Positions 14,960-24,817 of a stretch of DNA of 64,000 nt are shown in pieces. The translations under genes and the position numbers were made by a program. Source of the stretch: Leptospiraceae bacterium (GTDB taxonomy: Bacteria > Spirochaetota > Leptospiria > Leptospirales > Leptospiraceae); NCBI GenBank assembly GCA_024233835.1, contig JACKPC010000004.1, positions 60,001-124,000 on the forward strand, written 5' to 3'. Within the stretch, counting starts at the first letter, position 1; every line of letters starts with the position of its first letter. A model generated the notes under the pieces. That model did not search any database, was not told the DNA's origin, and saw nothing but the letters and a program-made list of their open reading frames with translations.

Positions 14960-15871
14960 ATGCCACCAAAGATTAGTATTATTATTCCTACTTTGAATGA
15001 AGAAGAGTTTTTACCCGTCCTTCTGGAATCCATCAAAAAACAAACTTTTACTGACTACGAAATCATTGTAGCAGATGCAGGTTCTAAAGATAAAACGGCT
15101 GAAGTTGCAGAAAAGTTCGGAGCGAAGGTTGTTCCGGGTGGAATGCCCGGACCGGGTCGTAACCGGGGAGCTGAAGCTGCCAGAGGAGAGTTCCTTTTCT
15201 TTTTTGATGCAGATGTAAGTCTTCCGGAAGATTTCTTAGAAAGTGCCCTGAACGAAATGGAAGAAAGGTTTTTAGACCTCGCAACCTGTGAGTTTAAACC
15301 CCAGTCCGATTTGCAGCTCGATAAGCTCATGTTTAAACTGGCAAACCTTACCGTTAAACTTAACCAGAGCATCAATCCCAGAGCCGCCGGTTTTTGCATT
15401 TTTATTACCCGCAGGCTTTTTAACCGCGTAGGAGGCTTTGATGAAGATGTAAAAATAGCGGAAGACCATGATCTGGTAGATAGAGCCTCCAAATTCCGCC
15501 CTTTGCGCTTTTTAAATAGTACGGCTTTATCTGTGAGTATTCGCAGACTCGTTAAAGAAGGTCGCTTCTCCTTGATTGAAAAATACTTCCATGTAGAGCT
15601 TCACCTTCTTACAAAAGGCAGCATTAAAGATGATATAATCGAATATGAATTTGGAACCTTCAGCGAAGAAGATAAGAAAAAGAACAAAAAGATTCTGGAT
15701 GAAATAGAAAGCCGGGTTATTCAACTGGAACAACAATATAATACATTTACCAAAAATGCCAGTGAATTAAACGATAAATTCTTAGAAAATCAGGAGAAAT
15801 GGAAAGGGAATCTCCAGAACCTGAGAGAATCTTTTAAAACTCTTCTTTTAGGTCGAAAAGAAAAGGCTTGA
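14960..15871 (+). CDS. GT2-family glycosyltransferase
   Basis: About 303 residues from the ATG at 14960; a TTG three codons earlier is an alternative. The N-terminal GT-A domain is clear: ISIIIPTLNEEEFLPVLLES, YEIIVADAGSKDKT, GPGRNRGAEAARGEFLFFFDAD (metal-binding DAD) and GGFDEDVKIAEDHDLVDRA. There are no membrane helices. The C-terminal 90 residues (EEDKKKNKKILDEIESRVIQ, LEQQYNTFTKNASEL) form a likely coiled coil, an unusual appendage that may anchor it to a partner. The acceptor cannot be inferred. It stands alone. Confidence 0.85.
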   Translation: MPPKISIIIPTLNEEEFLPVLLESIKKQTFTDYEIIVADAGSKDKTAEVAEKFGAKVVPGGMPGPGRNRGAEAARGEFLFFFDADVSLPEDFLESALNEMEERFLDLATCEFKPQSDLQLDKLMFKLANLTVKLNQSINPRAAGFCIFITRRLFNRVGGFDEDVKIAEDHDLVDRASKFRPLRFLNSTALSVSIRRLVKEGRFSLIEKYFHVELHLLTKGSIKDDIIEYEFGTFSEEDKKKNKKILDEIESRVIQLEQQYNTFTKNASELNDKFLENQEKWKGNLQNLRESFKTLLLGRKEKA

Positions 15872-15884
15872 AAATAAAAAGTAT

Positions 15885-15905
15885 GCGAACCTCCGATGGG
15901 TTCGC
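15885..15905. repeat. Short GC-rich hairpin after the glycosyltransferase gene
   Basis: GCGAACC-tccgatg-GGTTCGC, a perfect 7-bp stem 14 bases after the stop codon. It is not followed by a T-run. It resembles the small palindromes seen at 1711-1728 and 6073-6093 in size and GC content. Confidence 0.5.
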
Positions 15906-16129
15906 CTGCGATTCAAAAAACTCCGGACTTTTTTGAAGAGATATAAAAATTTTTATAAATTCCCACTGGACTTTTCCTGCCTTTAAATCTCTTATAGGAA
16001 AAGCCAGTATGGACAAAACCAAAAACAAACACCAAATTGGTATTAATAAAATTCTATTCAACATGCGAAATCAAAGCCTGTATTACAGGTACCAATAAAA
16101 ACTGATAATTTAGTTAGGAGCACTATTAG

Positions 16130-18871
16130 ATGAGTAAAAAATGGGTTTATTTATTTGATGAACTCTCGGAAGCCGAACAGCTGATGGGTGGAAATTGGGA
16201 TAAAGTAAGAGGTCTTTTAGGCGGTAAAGGAGCCAACCTCGGAGACATGACTCGGAATGGAGTTCCGGTTCCTCCCGGCTTCACAGTAACTACAGAAGCC
16301 TGTAATGCCTATTTAGCTGCTGATGCCCACTTTACTGATGGCATGTGGGAGCAGCAATTAGAAGCCATGAAGGCTCTTGAAGGGAAAACCGGAAAGAAAT
16401 TTGGTGACCCTTCCAACCCACTTCTTGTTTCCTGTCGTTCCGGTGCAAAGTTTTCTATGCCGGGTATGATGGACACTGTTTTAGATATTGGTTTAAATGA
16501 TGAGACTGTTGTAGGAATGGTAAAACTCTCCGGCAACGAGTCTTTTGCCTATGACTCTTACCGTCGTCTGATTCAAATGTTTGGAACCGTTGTAATGGGT
16601 ATCGCAGATGAGGCTTTTGAAGAAGTTCTCGAAGAAACTCGTAAATCTGCCGGTGTAGCTTCCGATTCCGATCTGGATGCAAAAGCCCTGAAAAAACTTG
16701 TAGATAAGTTTAAAGTTGTGTTCAAACATAAAGCCTGGAGAGATTTTCCACAGGATCCAATCGAGCAGATTCGTCTGGCTACAGAAGCCGTCTTCAAAAG
16801 CTGGAATGGAAAAAGGGCTTTCGATTATAGAAATGCAGAAAAAATCCCTCATGACCTCGGAACAGCAGTTAACATCGTTGCCATGGTTTTCGGTAATATG
16901 GGAAATACCTCTGCCACCGGTGTGGTGACAACCAGAAACGTTTCCACCGGAGAAAGAGAGCTGGAAGGAGATTGGCTGATTAATGCTCAGGGAGAAGATG
17001 TGGTAGCCGGTATTCGGGCAACCAAAGCGATTGCTCTTATGAAAAAAGAGCTACCGGAATCCTATAGCGAATTAATCACCATCTGCAAAAACCTCGAAAA
17101 GCAGTATAAAAACGTTCAGGATATCGAATTTACTATCGAGAAAGGGAAACTCTGGATTCTCCAGACCCGTGACGCGAAAAGAACGGCTCAGGCCGCTGTT
17201 CGTATTGCTGTAGAAATGGCTGAAGAATGGATCATTACCAAAGAACAGGCTCTTTTACGGGTTACTCCGGAACAAATTGACTTCTTCTTGCACCCTCAGT
17301 TTAAAGCTGAAGAAAAGAAAAAGATGATCAATTCCGGTGCACTTTTAGCTAAAGGACTGAACGTATCTCCCGGTGCAGCTGTAGGTCAGATAGCTTTTGA
17401 TGCCGACCTCGCTGTAAAATGGGCAGAAGAAGGTAAAAAAGTGATTATGGTTCGTCCGGAAACCAAGCCGGATGATGTACACGGTATGCTCGCTGCCAAA
17501 GGTATTCTTACCAGTCGGGGAGGACGTACAAGTCACGCAGCTCTTGTAGCCAGACAATTCGGAAAACCCGCTATTGTGGGTGTTGTGGAAATGGAAATTG
17601 ATCTTATCCACAGAAAGATGAAAGTGGGAAGTGTTGAACTCCATGAGGGAGAAGTGATTTCTATCGATGGAAATACCGGTGAGGTTTTCAGCGGAGAAAT
17701 TACTACTGTAATTCCCGACATTAAAGATCCGCACCTGATTAAACTTCTGAACTGGGCCGATGAAGCCAGAAAACTTCAAGTATGGACAAACGCTGACTAT
17801 CCGAATGACGCCCAGAGAGCCAGAGACAATGGAGCTGAAGGAATCGGTCTTTGCCGTACAGAACACATGTTCTTTGAAATACAGAGATTACCTCTGGTTC
17901 AAAAAATGATTCTTGCAGAAGAAGACGCCGTACGCCAGGAAGCCCTCGATGCCCTTCTTCCCTACCAGAGAGAAGACTTTGCAGGTCTTTTCCGTGTGAT
18001 GAACGGTCTTCCGGTAGTGATTCGTTTAATTGACCCACCTCTACACGAGTTCTTACCTACTATTTCTGATTTACTTTTAGAACTTTCCGATCTGAAGATA
18101 CGTCTTCTAAAAAGTGCCGGAAACTTAAAAGAAGTAGATACGATTTTAAAAGCTATCAGTGAGAAAAAAGCCCTTCTGGAAAGAGTGGAGTCTATGCACG
18201 AACAGAACCCGATGCTCGGTCTGCGTGGTGTTCGTCTCGGAATCCATTTAAGTGCTCTTACTCGTATGCAGGTTCGTGCCATTATCGAAGCCGCCTGCCA
18301 GGTGACAAAAGAGGGAATACATGTTTATCCTAAAATTATGATTCCTCTTACCAGCCATGTGAACGAGTTAAAAGTTCAGCAGAAAGCCCTCGAAGACGAA
18401 GCAAAAGCTGTAATGGAAGAGAGAGGAATGAATATCCACTATAAGTTTGGAACTATGGTAGAAATTCCGAGAGCGGCTCTTACAGCAGACGAACTGGCTG
18501 AATATGCTGAGTTCTTCTCTTTCGGAACAAACGACCTGACCCAAACTACTTACGGAATTTCTCGTGATGACGCAGAGAAAGGTTTCTTAATCGAGTATCT
18601 CGAAAGAGGAATCCTGAAAGAAAATCCTTTTGCTACCATTGACCAGAATGGTGTGGGGAAAATCATGAAATTAGGTGTAGAAGCCGGTCGTGCAAAAAGA
18701 CCTGATATTGAAATCGGAATCTGCGGTGAGCACGGTGGAGACCCGGCCTCGGTTCATTTCTGTCATAAGATAGGACTGAATTATGTGAGCTGTTCTCCTT
18801 TCCGGGTACCTATAGCAAGAATCGCTGCTGCCCAGGTTGCCCTGATTGAAAAAGGTATTCAGCCCAAGTAA
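16130..18871 (+). CDS. ppdK: Pyruvate, phosphate dikinase
   Basis: A 913-residue cytoplasmic enzyme interconverting pyruvate + ATP + Pi and phosphoenolpyruvate + AMP + PPi. The N-terminal ATP-grasp part has GGKGANLGDMTRNGVPVPPGF. The swivelling phosphohistidine domain has SRGGRTSHAALVARQFGKPAIVG. The PEP-binding barrel has GIGLCRTEHMFF, FGTNDLTQTTYGISRDDAEK and the catalytic cysteine in IGICGEHGGDP. Length and motifs are full. The start follows TTAGGAG by seven bases. nifJ begins 9 bp downstream, so pyruvate phosphorylation and oxidation are co-expressed. The direction in vivo (gluconeogenic or PPi-saving glycolytic) cannot be read from sequence. Confidence 0.97.
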   Translation: MSKKWVYLFDELSEAEQLMGGNWDKVRGLLGGKGANLGDMTRNGVPVPPGFTVTTEACNAYLAADAHFTDGMWEQQLEAMKALEGKTGKKFGDPSNPLLVSCRSGAKFSMPGMMDTVLDIGLNDETVVGMVKLSGNESFAYDSYRRLIQMFGTVVMGIADEAFEEVLEETRKSAGVASDSDLDAKALKKLVDKFKVVFKHKAWRDFPQDPIEQIRLATEAVFKSWNGKRAFDYRNAEKIPHDLGTAVNIVAMVFGNMGNTSATGVVTTRNVSTGERELEGDWLINAQGEDVVAGIRATKAIALMKKELPESYSELITICKNLEKQYKNVQDIEFTIEKGKLWILQTRDAKRTAQAAVRIAVEMAEEWIITKEQALLRVTPEQIDFFLHPQFKAEEKKKMINSGALLAKGLNVSPGAAVGQIAFDADLAVKWAEEGKKVIMVRPETKPDDVHGMLAAKGILTSRGGRTSHAALVARQFGKPAIVGVVEMEIDLIHRKMKVGSVELHEGEVISIDGNTGEVFSGEITTVIPDIKDPHLIKLLNWADEARKLQVWTNADYPNDAQRARDNGAEGIGLCRTEHMFFEIQRLPLVQKMILAEEDAVRQEALDALLPYQREDFAGLFRVMNGLPVVIRLIDPPLHEFLPTISDLLLELSDLKIRLLKSAGNLKEVDTILKAISEKKALLERVESMHEQNPMLGLRGVRLGIHLSALTRMQVRAIIEAACQVTKEGIHVYPKIMIPLTSHVNELKVQQKALEDEAKAVMEERGMNIHYKFGTMVEIPRAALTADELAEYAEFFSFGTNDLTQTTYGISRDDAEKGFLIEYLERGILKENPFATIDQNGVGKIMKLGVEAGRAKRPDIEIGICGEHGGDPASVHFCHKIGLNYVSCSPFRVPIARIAAAQVALIEKGIQPK

Positions 18872-18880
18872 GGGGGAGGC

Positions 18881-21800
18881 ATGGCAAAAAATTATTGCGT
18901 TATAGACGGAAACGAAGCCGTTGCAAAAGTCGCCTATAAACTAAATGAAGTCATAGCCATCTACCCGATTACTCCCTCATCACCGATGGGGGAGTTTTCT
19001 GATGCCTGGGCTTCCGAAGGTAAACCCAATCTCTGGGGAACAATTCCTTCTGTGGTGGAAATGCAAAGTGAGGGAGGGGCTGCCGGTGCTTTACACGGTT
19101 CTCTTCAAACCGGAGCACTAACAACTACCTTTACCGCTTCCCAGGGGCTTCTTTTGATGATTCCGAATATGTATAAGATTGCCGGAGAGTTAACTTCTGC
19201 GGTGATTCACGTTGCGGCTCGTTCTTTAGCCGCCCAGGGACTTTCTATTTTCGGAGATCACAGCGATGTGATGGCAACCCGTGCTACCGGCTTTGCTATG
19301 CTCGCTTCTGAATCAGTGCAAATGTCACACGACATGGCTCTCATTGCCCATGCAGCCAGTCTCGAAACCAGACTTCCCTTCTTACATTTTTTTGATGGAT
19401 TTCGGACTTCCCATGAAGTAAGTAAAATAGAACTTCTGGAAGATGAAGTTTTACGGGCCATGATCAACGAAGATTTCGTAATAGCCCACCGGAAACGTGG
19501 TCTAAATCCGGAAGCTCCGGTTCTTAGAGGAACTGCTCAAAACCCGGATGTATATTTTCAGGCAAGGGAAACGGTAAATCCATTCTACGAAGCCTGTCCG
19601 GCTGTAGTACAGAAAGCTATGGATAGGTTTGCTGAGCTGACCGGAAGAAGTTACAAACTTTTTGAATATCATGGCGCCAAAGATGCAGATAAAGTAATCG
19701 TTCTTATGGGTTCCGGTGCGGAAGCTGTTCATGAGACGGTAGACTACCTTCTGGCAAAAGGCGAGAAAGTAGGAGTTTTGAAAGTCAGACTCTACAGACC
19801 TTTTGACAATGCAGCTCTTCTTTCCGCTTTTCCTGTAACAACAAAGAAAATAGCAGTCCTGGATAGAACCAAAGAACCGGGTGGGCCGGGAGAACCTCTG
19901 TACCTCGATGTAATTAATGCGTTCTACGAAGGTATAGGAGCCGGAAAAGTAAAAAGCTTTCCGAAAGTTGTTGGAGGAAGATACGGTCTTTCCTCTAAAG
20001 AATTTACACCGGCTATGGTAAAAGCTATTTATGACAACCTTGCTTCCGAAAACCCCAAACATCATTTTACCGTAGGAATCAAGGATGATGTAAGTAATAC
20101 CAGTCTCGACTATGATCCCTCCTTTTCCATCGAAGGGCAGGGCGTGGCCAGATGCAAGTTTTACGGACTCGGTGCGGATGGAACCGTTGGAGCCAATAAA
20201 AACTCCATCAAGATTATCGGAGAAAATACAGAGAACTATGCCCAGGGCTATTTCGTGTATGACTCGAAAAAATCCGGTTCTATGACCATATCTCACCTGC
20301 GTTTCGGCAAGAATCCGATTCGTTCCACTTACCTGATTACTGAGCCAAATTTTGTTGCCTGTCATCAGAGTATTTTCCTGGAAAGAATGGATATGCTCGA
20401 AGGAATCGTAGAAGGTGGAACCTTTCTTTTAAATACAACCTACAACAAAGATGAAATCTGGAAAACTCTGCCGGGCAAAGTTCAGGAAGATATTATTCAG
20501 AAAAAACTTAATTTCTACGTAATCGATGCCTATAAAGTTGCCAAAGAAGCCGGGATGAGAAACCAGATAAACACGGTAATGCAGACCTGCTTTTTCTCGA
20601 TTTCCGGAATCCTTCCCAGTGAAGAAGCCATTGATGAAATTAAAAAGTCCATCGAAAAAAGTTATGGGAAAAAAGGAACGGAGATTGTCAAGAAAAATCT
20701 GGAAGCGGTCGATAGCTCTCTTTCTCACCTCGAAAAAGTAGACTATCCTTCCTCCGTTTCGAATAAGGTAGAAGCCCTTGTAATCAATCTTCCCGATAAA
20801 GCTCCTGCTTTTGTAAAAGGTGTTCTGGGAACAATCATGTCCGGGAAAGGAGATGATTTACCTGTAAGTGCTATGCCGATAGATGGAACTTATCCAACAG
20901 GAACAACGCAGTGGGAAAAACGTAAGATTGCTCAAGAAGTTCCCGTCTGGGATGATAAGGTCTGTATCCAGTGCGGTAAGTGTGCGTTTGTTTGTCCTCA
21001 CGGTGTGATACGGATGAATGTGTATGATCCCTCCCATCTCAAAACAGCACCTACTACTTTTGTATCTACGGATTCGAGAGTACCGGAATTTAAGGAATTA
21101 GATTATAAGTTCACACTACAAATTTCCGCTGATGATTGCACCGGCTGTGGTATCTGTGTGGATATCTGTCCGGCAAAGAACAAATCAGAAGTGCGCTTAA
21201 AAGCCATTAACATGACTCCTGTAGCCGAGCTTCCTGAGGGTCAAACAGAGAACTGGGAATTCTTCAGGACTATTCCTCCGGTAGATAGAAAACTTATCAA
21301 GATTAATTCGATTCGCCAGGAACAATTACAGGAACCTCTGTTTGAGTTTTCAGGTGCTTGTTCGGGTTGTGGAGAAACTCCTTATATTAAATTAGCTACA
21401 CAGCTATTTGGTGACCGAATGGTGATTGCCAATGCAACCGGTTGTTCATCCATTTACGGAGGAAACCTTCCTACAACTCCTTACACGGTAAATAAAGATG
21501 GTAAAGGGCCTGCCTGGTCAAACTCCCTTTTTGAAGATAACGCTGAATTTGGTTTTGGTTTCAGAGTCTCTCTCGACAAACAAAAAGAAGCAGCGGAAGA
21601 ACTGGTCAAAGAACTTCGTGAACATATCGGAGAAAAGTTGGCTGACTCTCTCGTGAATGCCTCTCAAAAAGAAGAAGCCGATATTCACGAACAAAGAGAA
21701 CGTGTGGAAGAACTACGTAAAGTTCTACAAAGTCTCAGTTCTAAGAAAGAAATTGCAGGCAGGGTAAAAACCTTACAGGGACTTGCAGACAAGCTTATCC

Positions 21801-22456
21801 GCAAGAGTGTCTGGATCTTTGGTGGAGACGGTTGGGGTTATGACATCGGATACGGTGGTCTGGATCACGTTCTTGCCAGCGGTAAAAATGTGAATGTACT
21901 CCTTTTGGATACAGAAGTGTATTCGAACACGGGAGGCCAGATGTCCAAAGCTACTCCGAGAGCGGCTGTAGCCAAGTTTGCCTCCGGAGGGAAACCGGCT
22001 CCTAAAAAAGACCTCGGTCATATAGCTATGAGTTACGGAAATATCTATGTAGCCAGTGTGGCCATGGGAGCAAGAGACGAACATACCCTGAAAGCCTTCT
22101 TAGAAGCAGAAGCATACGACGGACCTTCTCTGATTATAGCCTACAGCCATTGCATTGCGCACGGTATCAATATGGCGCAGGGAATGAAACATCAGAAAAT
22201 GGCAGTAGATACAGGTCAGTGGATCCTGTACCGATATAACCCGGAAAAACACGCAAGTGGTGAAAACCCCTTAAGTCTGGATTCGAAGCATCCGAGTGTT
22301 CCTGTCTGGAAATATTTGGAAATGGAAAACCGTTTCAAAATGTTGACAAAGAGTAAGCCCGATGTGGCGAAAAACCTCTTTAAGCAGGCTCAGGATGATG
22401 TGGATACCAGGTTCAAGTTTTATGAATTCTTAGCAGGAAAAGGAAAGGAGGAATAA
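18881..22456 (+). CDS. nifJ: Pyruvate:ferredoxin (flavodoxin) oxidoreductase
   Basis: A 1191-residue single-chain PFOR that splits pyruvate and CoA to acetyl-CoA and CO2 with reduction of ferredoxin or flavodoxin. The N-terminal pyrimidine-binding domain has YPITPSSPMGEFSDAW. Two 4Fe-4S clusters sit in CIQCGKCAFVCPHG and CTGCGICVDICPAKN, and a third cluster motif in ACSGCGETPY. The TPP-binding domain has IFGGDGWGYDIGYGGLDHVL and the metal-binding DTEVYSNTGGQMSK. It starts after GGGGAGG with tight spacing to ppdK and is followed 3 bp later by a DHOD-like gene. PFOR is oxygen-sensitive in most bacteria and implies at least transient anaerobic metabolism. Confidence 0.97.
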   Translation: MAKNYCVIDGNEAVAKVAYKLNEVIAIYPITPSSPMGEFSDAWASEGKPNLWGTIPSVVEMQSEGGAAGALHGSLQTGALTTTFTASQGLLLMIPNMYKIAGELTSAVIHVAARSLAAQGLSIFGDHSDVMATRATGFAMLASESVQMSHDMALIAHAASLETRLPFLHFFDGFRTSHEVSKIELLEDEVLRAMINEDFVIAHRKRGLNPEAPVLRGTAQNPDVYFQARETVNPFYEACPAVVQKAMDRFAELTGRSYKLFEYHGAKDADKVIVLMGSGAEAVHETVDYLLAKGEKVGVLKVRLYRPFDNAALLSAFPVTTKKIAVLDRTKEPGGPGEPLYLDVINAFYEGIGAGKVKSFPKVVGGRYGLSSKEFTPAMVKAIYDNLASENPKHHFTVGIKDDVSNTSLDYDPSFSIEGQGVARCKFYGLGADGTVGANKNSIKIIGENTENYAQGYFVYDSKKSGSMTISHLRFGKNPIRSTYLITEPNFVACHQSIFLERMDMLEGIVEGGTFLLNTTYNKDEIWKTLPGKVQEDIIQKKLNFYVIDAYKVAKEAGMRNQINTVMQTCFFSISGILPSEEAIDEIKKSIEKSYGKKGTEIVKKNLEAVDSSLSHLEKVDYPSSVSNKVEALVINLPDKAPAFVKGVLGTIMSGKGDDLPVSAMPIDGTYPTGTTQWEKRKIAQEVPVWDDKVCIQCGKCAFVCPHGVIRMNVYDPSHLKTAPTTFVSTDSRVPEFKELDYKFTLQISADDCTGCGICVDICPAKNKSEVRLKAINMTPVAELPEGQTENWEFFRTIPPVDRKLIKINSIRQEQLQEPLFEFSGACSGCGETPYIKLATQLFGDRMVIANATGCSSIYGGNLPTTPYTVNKDGKGPAWSNSLFEDNAEFGFGFRVSLDKQKEAAEELVKELREHIGEKLADSLVNASQKEEADIHEQRERVEELRKVLQSLSSKKEIAGRVKTLQGLADKLIRKSVWIFGGDGWGYDIGYGGLDHVLASGKNVNVLLLDTEVYSNTGGQMSKATPRAAVAKFASGGKPAPKKDLGHIAMSYGNIYVASVAMGARDEHTLKAFLEAEAYDGPSLIIAYSHCIAHGINMAQGMKHQKMAVDTGQWILYRYNPEKHASGENPLSLDSKHPSVPVWKYLEMENRFKMLTKSKPDVAKNLFKQAQDDVDTRFKFYEFLAGKGKEE

Positions 22457-22459
22457 GAG

Positions 22460-23461
22460 ATGATAGATCTTTCTACTAATTATCTTGGTTTCAAACTGAG
22501 GACTCCCCTTGTTGCCTCTGCATCTCCTCTTTCTTATGAGATAGATGATATTAAGAAAATGGAAGATGCAGGACTTTCTGCTGTTGTATTGTATTCTCTC
22601 TTCGAGGAGCAACTAAATCAGGAAAGTCATGAATTGCATCATCACCTGACTCATGGAACGGAAAGTTATGCAGAAGCTTTAACTTATTTTCCGGAACCGG
22701 AAGATTTCGAAGTAGGCCCGGAAGCTTATCTCGAACACATTCGCCGTGCTAAAGAAGCAGTGAAGATTCCGATTATTGCAAGTCTGAACGGAAATACACC
22801 GGGAGGCTGGACAGGTTTTGCGAAACTGATCCAGGAAGCCGGTGCAGACGCGATTGAGTTAAATCTTTATGACGTTCCGACGGACATGAATATGAGCGGT
22901 CGCGAAATTGAAGAGGATTACGCAGAAACTCTCTGGGGAGTGAAAAAAGCGGTAGATATACCCGTCGCTTTAAAGCTCAGTCCCTATTTCAGTAACCTCT
23001 CCAACTGTGCAAAGCGCTTTGATGATATGGGAGCTGATGCTCTTGTGTTGTTTAACCGCTTTTATCAGCCGGATATAGATTTGGAACACCTGGAAATAAA
23101 ACCCCACATTCTTCTTTCTACACCCCATGCATTAAGATTACCTCTTCGCTGGATAGCTCTCCTTTACGGCAACATAAAGTGCAATCTGGCCGGAACCAGT
23201 GGAATTCATAAATCTGCTGATGTAATCAAGTTGATGATGGCAGGTGCGGATGTAGCTATGCTTTGTTCTGTTTTGATTCGGGATGGAATAGAACAAGCCA
23301 AAGTAATAGAAGAAGGCATCCTTCACTGGATGGAAGAACATGAATATGAGTCGATCAAACAGATGCAGGGAAGTATGAGTCAGATGAAGTACCATACTCC
23401 TTACGAATTTGAAAGAGCTCAGTATATGAAAGCATTACACAGCGTGCATTTGCATCATTAA
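22460..23461 (+). CDS. Dihydroorotate dehydrogenase-like flavoprotein
   Basis: A 333-residue TIM-barrel protein of the PyrD-like family: DLSTNYLGFKLRTPLVASAS at the N-terminus, PIIASLNGNTPGGW, ADAIELNLYDVPTD, VALKLSPYFSN and CNLAGTSGIHKSADVIKLMM, which are FMN-site segments. Members encoded next to nifJ form a separate branch and are usually named only 'dihydroorotate dehydrogenase-like'; there are no pyrimidine genes nearby. A redox role with PFOR is inferred. A strong terminator ends the operon 8 bp later. Confidence 0.85.
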   Translation: MIDLSTNYLGFKLRTPLVASASPLSYEIDDIKKMEDAGLSAVVLYSLFEEQLNQESHELHHHLTHGTESYAEALTYFPEPEDFEVGPEAYLEHIRRAKEAVKIPIIASLNGNTPGGWTGFAKLIQEAGADAIELNLYDVPTDMNMSGREIEEDYAETLWGVKKAVDIPVALKLSPYFSNLSNCAKRFDDMGADALVLFNRFYQPDIDLEHLEIKPHILLSTPHALRLPLRWIALLYGNIKCNLAGTSGIHKSADVIKLMMAGADVAMLCSVLIRDGIEQAKVIEEGILHWMEEHEYESIKQMQGSMSQMKYHTPYEFERAQYMKALHSVHLHH

Positions 23462-23468
23462 GATTAAA

Positions 23469-23496
23469 GCGAGGCCAAATCGGTCTCGCTTTTTTG
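23469..23496 (+). terminator. Rho-independent terminator of ppdK-nifJ-DHOD operon
   Basis: GCGAGGCC-aaatc-GGTCTCGC is an 8-bp stem with one G-U pair, followed by TTTTTT. It starts 7 bases after the DHOD-like stop codon. Confidence 0.9.
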
Positions 23497-23503
23497 ATAA
23501 TTT

Positions 23504-24127
23504 ATGAAACCGGATTTTTCAGATATACAGTTATATAAAAAATCTCCTGATGATTTCAAAAAGAAATACCCTGAAAAGTATTTACAAATTGAAAAGTTTT
23601 TAAGTAAGAAAGAAAATGTAATGGAGTTTCTTGTCTATGAATCGAGGCAAAAAAGACAACAATTTGAACTTCTAAAAGAGTTTGAAGAAGTTTCAAAGAA
23701 CGACCCCTATAATAAATCCGCTTATTTAACCATAAAAATGAGTCTGGTTCTGGGGTTCTGGAGGTATTTACCGGTAATTTTATTTAGCATTCTATCAATA
23801 TTTTTTTATATAGATCATTTTTATTTAGGAAAAGCGAATATTCTAAAAAAGCTCCTGAGTTCTTCCGCTGCAAATATGCAGGAGAATATTGGTATTTCCT
23901 TTATTCCTGAAAAATACTACCCTTTCTTTTTAAATCTAATCTTTTTTACTTTCTTTATTCTCCTGTTTTTACGCTTTCGAATTCTTTTATTAATTTCCAT
24001 TTTCAGTCTTGCCGGGATTTTTTTAGCAGCCTACTGGGATATGCAGTCTAAAACTTTTTTCCCGGAGGCTTTATCCTTTGCTTATGTTGCACTTCTGGTT
24101 TTAACATTTTTTATCGGAAAACGGTAG
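23504..24127 (+). CDS. Hypothetical membrane protein
   Basis: A 207-residue protein with a charged N-terminal half (KSPDDFKKKYPEKYLQIEKF, YESRQKRQQFELLKEFEEVS) and four membrane helices from about residue 85: YLPVILFSILSIFFYI, FFLNLIFFTFFILLF, RILLLISIFSLAGIFLAAYW and FAYVALLVLTFFIG. The N-terminal part is likely cytoplasmic. The start is only 8 bp after the preceding terminator, and no clear ribosome binding site is seen. No family recognised. Confidence 0.6.
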   Translation: MKPDFSDIQLYKKSPDDFKKKYPEKYLQIEKFLSKKENVMEFLVYESRQKRQQFELLKEFEEVSKNDPYNKSAYLTIKMSLVLGFWRYLPVILFSILSIFFYIDHFYLGKANILKKLLSSSAANMQENIGISFIPEKYYPFFLNLIFFTFFILLFLRFRILLLISIFSLAGIFLAAYWDMQSKTFFPEALSFAYVALLVLTFFIGKR

Positions 24128-24183
24128 AAAATACTTGCCACAAAAGGAAAGTACATCTGAAATTATGCATAAGGAGTGCTAGT

Positions 24184-24798
24184 TTGAAAAATAGAGTTTT
24201 TAGAAAGATAATTATTATGCTAAGCCTTTTTGGCTTTATTAGTTTAAGTACAGCAAACTGCTTCGGTAAGTTTGCTCTGGTTAGAAAGGTATACGAAATC
24301 CATGACAATATAAAATTAGGTGGTAGTAAGAAAATAGATAGGGTGATTCAATCTTTACCCTTCTATCTCTTTGGAATTGCTGGATTTGTGTATGGAATTT
24401 CCGGTCTTGTTGATTTTATTGTCTTCAACTTAATCGAATTTTGGACAGATAGTAATCCACTCGGTCTAAATGAATACGATGAAAACGGACGATATGCTAA
24501 AACATTCGAGCAAAACGGTGAGAAGTTTCAATTTGTATATTCAAACTACGGCCAAAGGTTAGATTTAACTTTTGTAAAATCAGGAAATTCGGAAACATTA
24601 GTTTTCTTCAAAAATCAAACAGATAAAATATTTAAAGAAGTGAATGGGGAACTCCAAGAAGTGAATACGGAATCCCATGAACTCGGAGATAAGACCCTTA
24701 TCCAGATGGTGGTAGGTGGAAAACTGAAATCAGAAAAACTCGTTGAAACCAACAGTCTAAATGATCTAAAAACAACCTATTCCGGATATTCCCTATAA
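24184..24798 (+). CDS. DUF3332-family exported protein
   Basis: A 204-residue protein starting at TTG, chosen because AGGAG lies seven bases upstream and no ATG fits better. The N-terminus is a signal peptide (IIIMLSLFGFISLSTANCFG) whose Cys may be lipidated. The segment CFGKFALVRKVYEIHDNI, then PFYLFGIAGFVYGISGLVDFIVFNLIEFWTDSNPLG, matches the DUF3332 pattern with one or two membrane helices. The C-terminal domain is beta-rich. The function of the family is unknown; an envelope location is likely. It is transcribed toward the integrase gene. Confidence 0.75.
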   Translation: MKNRVFRKIIIMLSLFGFISLSTANCFGKFALVRKVYEIHDNIKLGGSKKIDRVIQSLPFYLFGIAGFVYGISGLVDFIVFNLIEFWTDSNPLGLNEYDENGRYAKTFEQNGEKFQFVYSNYGQRLDLTFVKSGNSETLVFFKNQTDKIFKEVNGELQEVNTESHELGDKTLIQMVVGGKLKSEKLVETNSLNDLKTTYSGYSL

Positions 24799-24817
24799 AC
24801 AAAATTTGAAAGTGGAG

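Noticed and set aside
19502..20365. Long antisense open frame (287 codons) opposite nifJ
   Set aside because: The plus-strand product is a full PFOR; the antisense frame shows no domain and is a codon-use shadow, as are similar frames opposite ppdK and groL.
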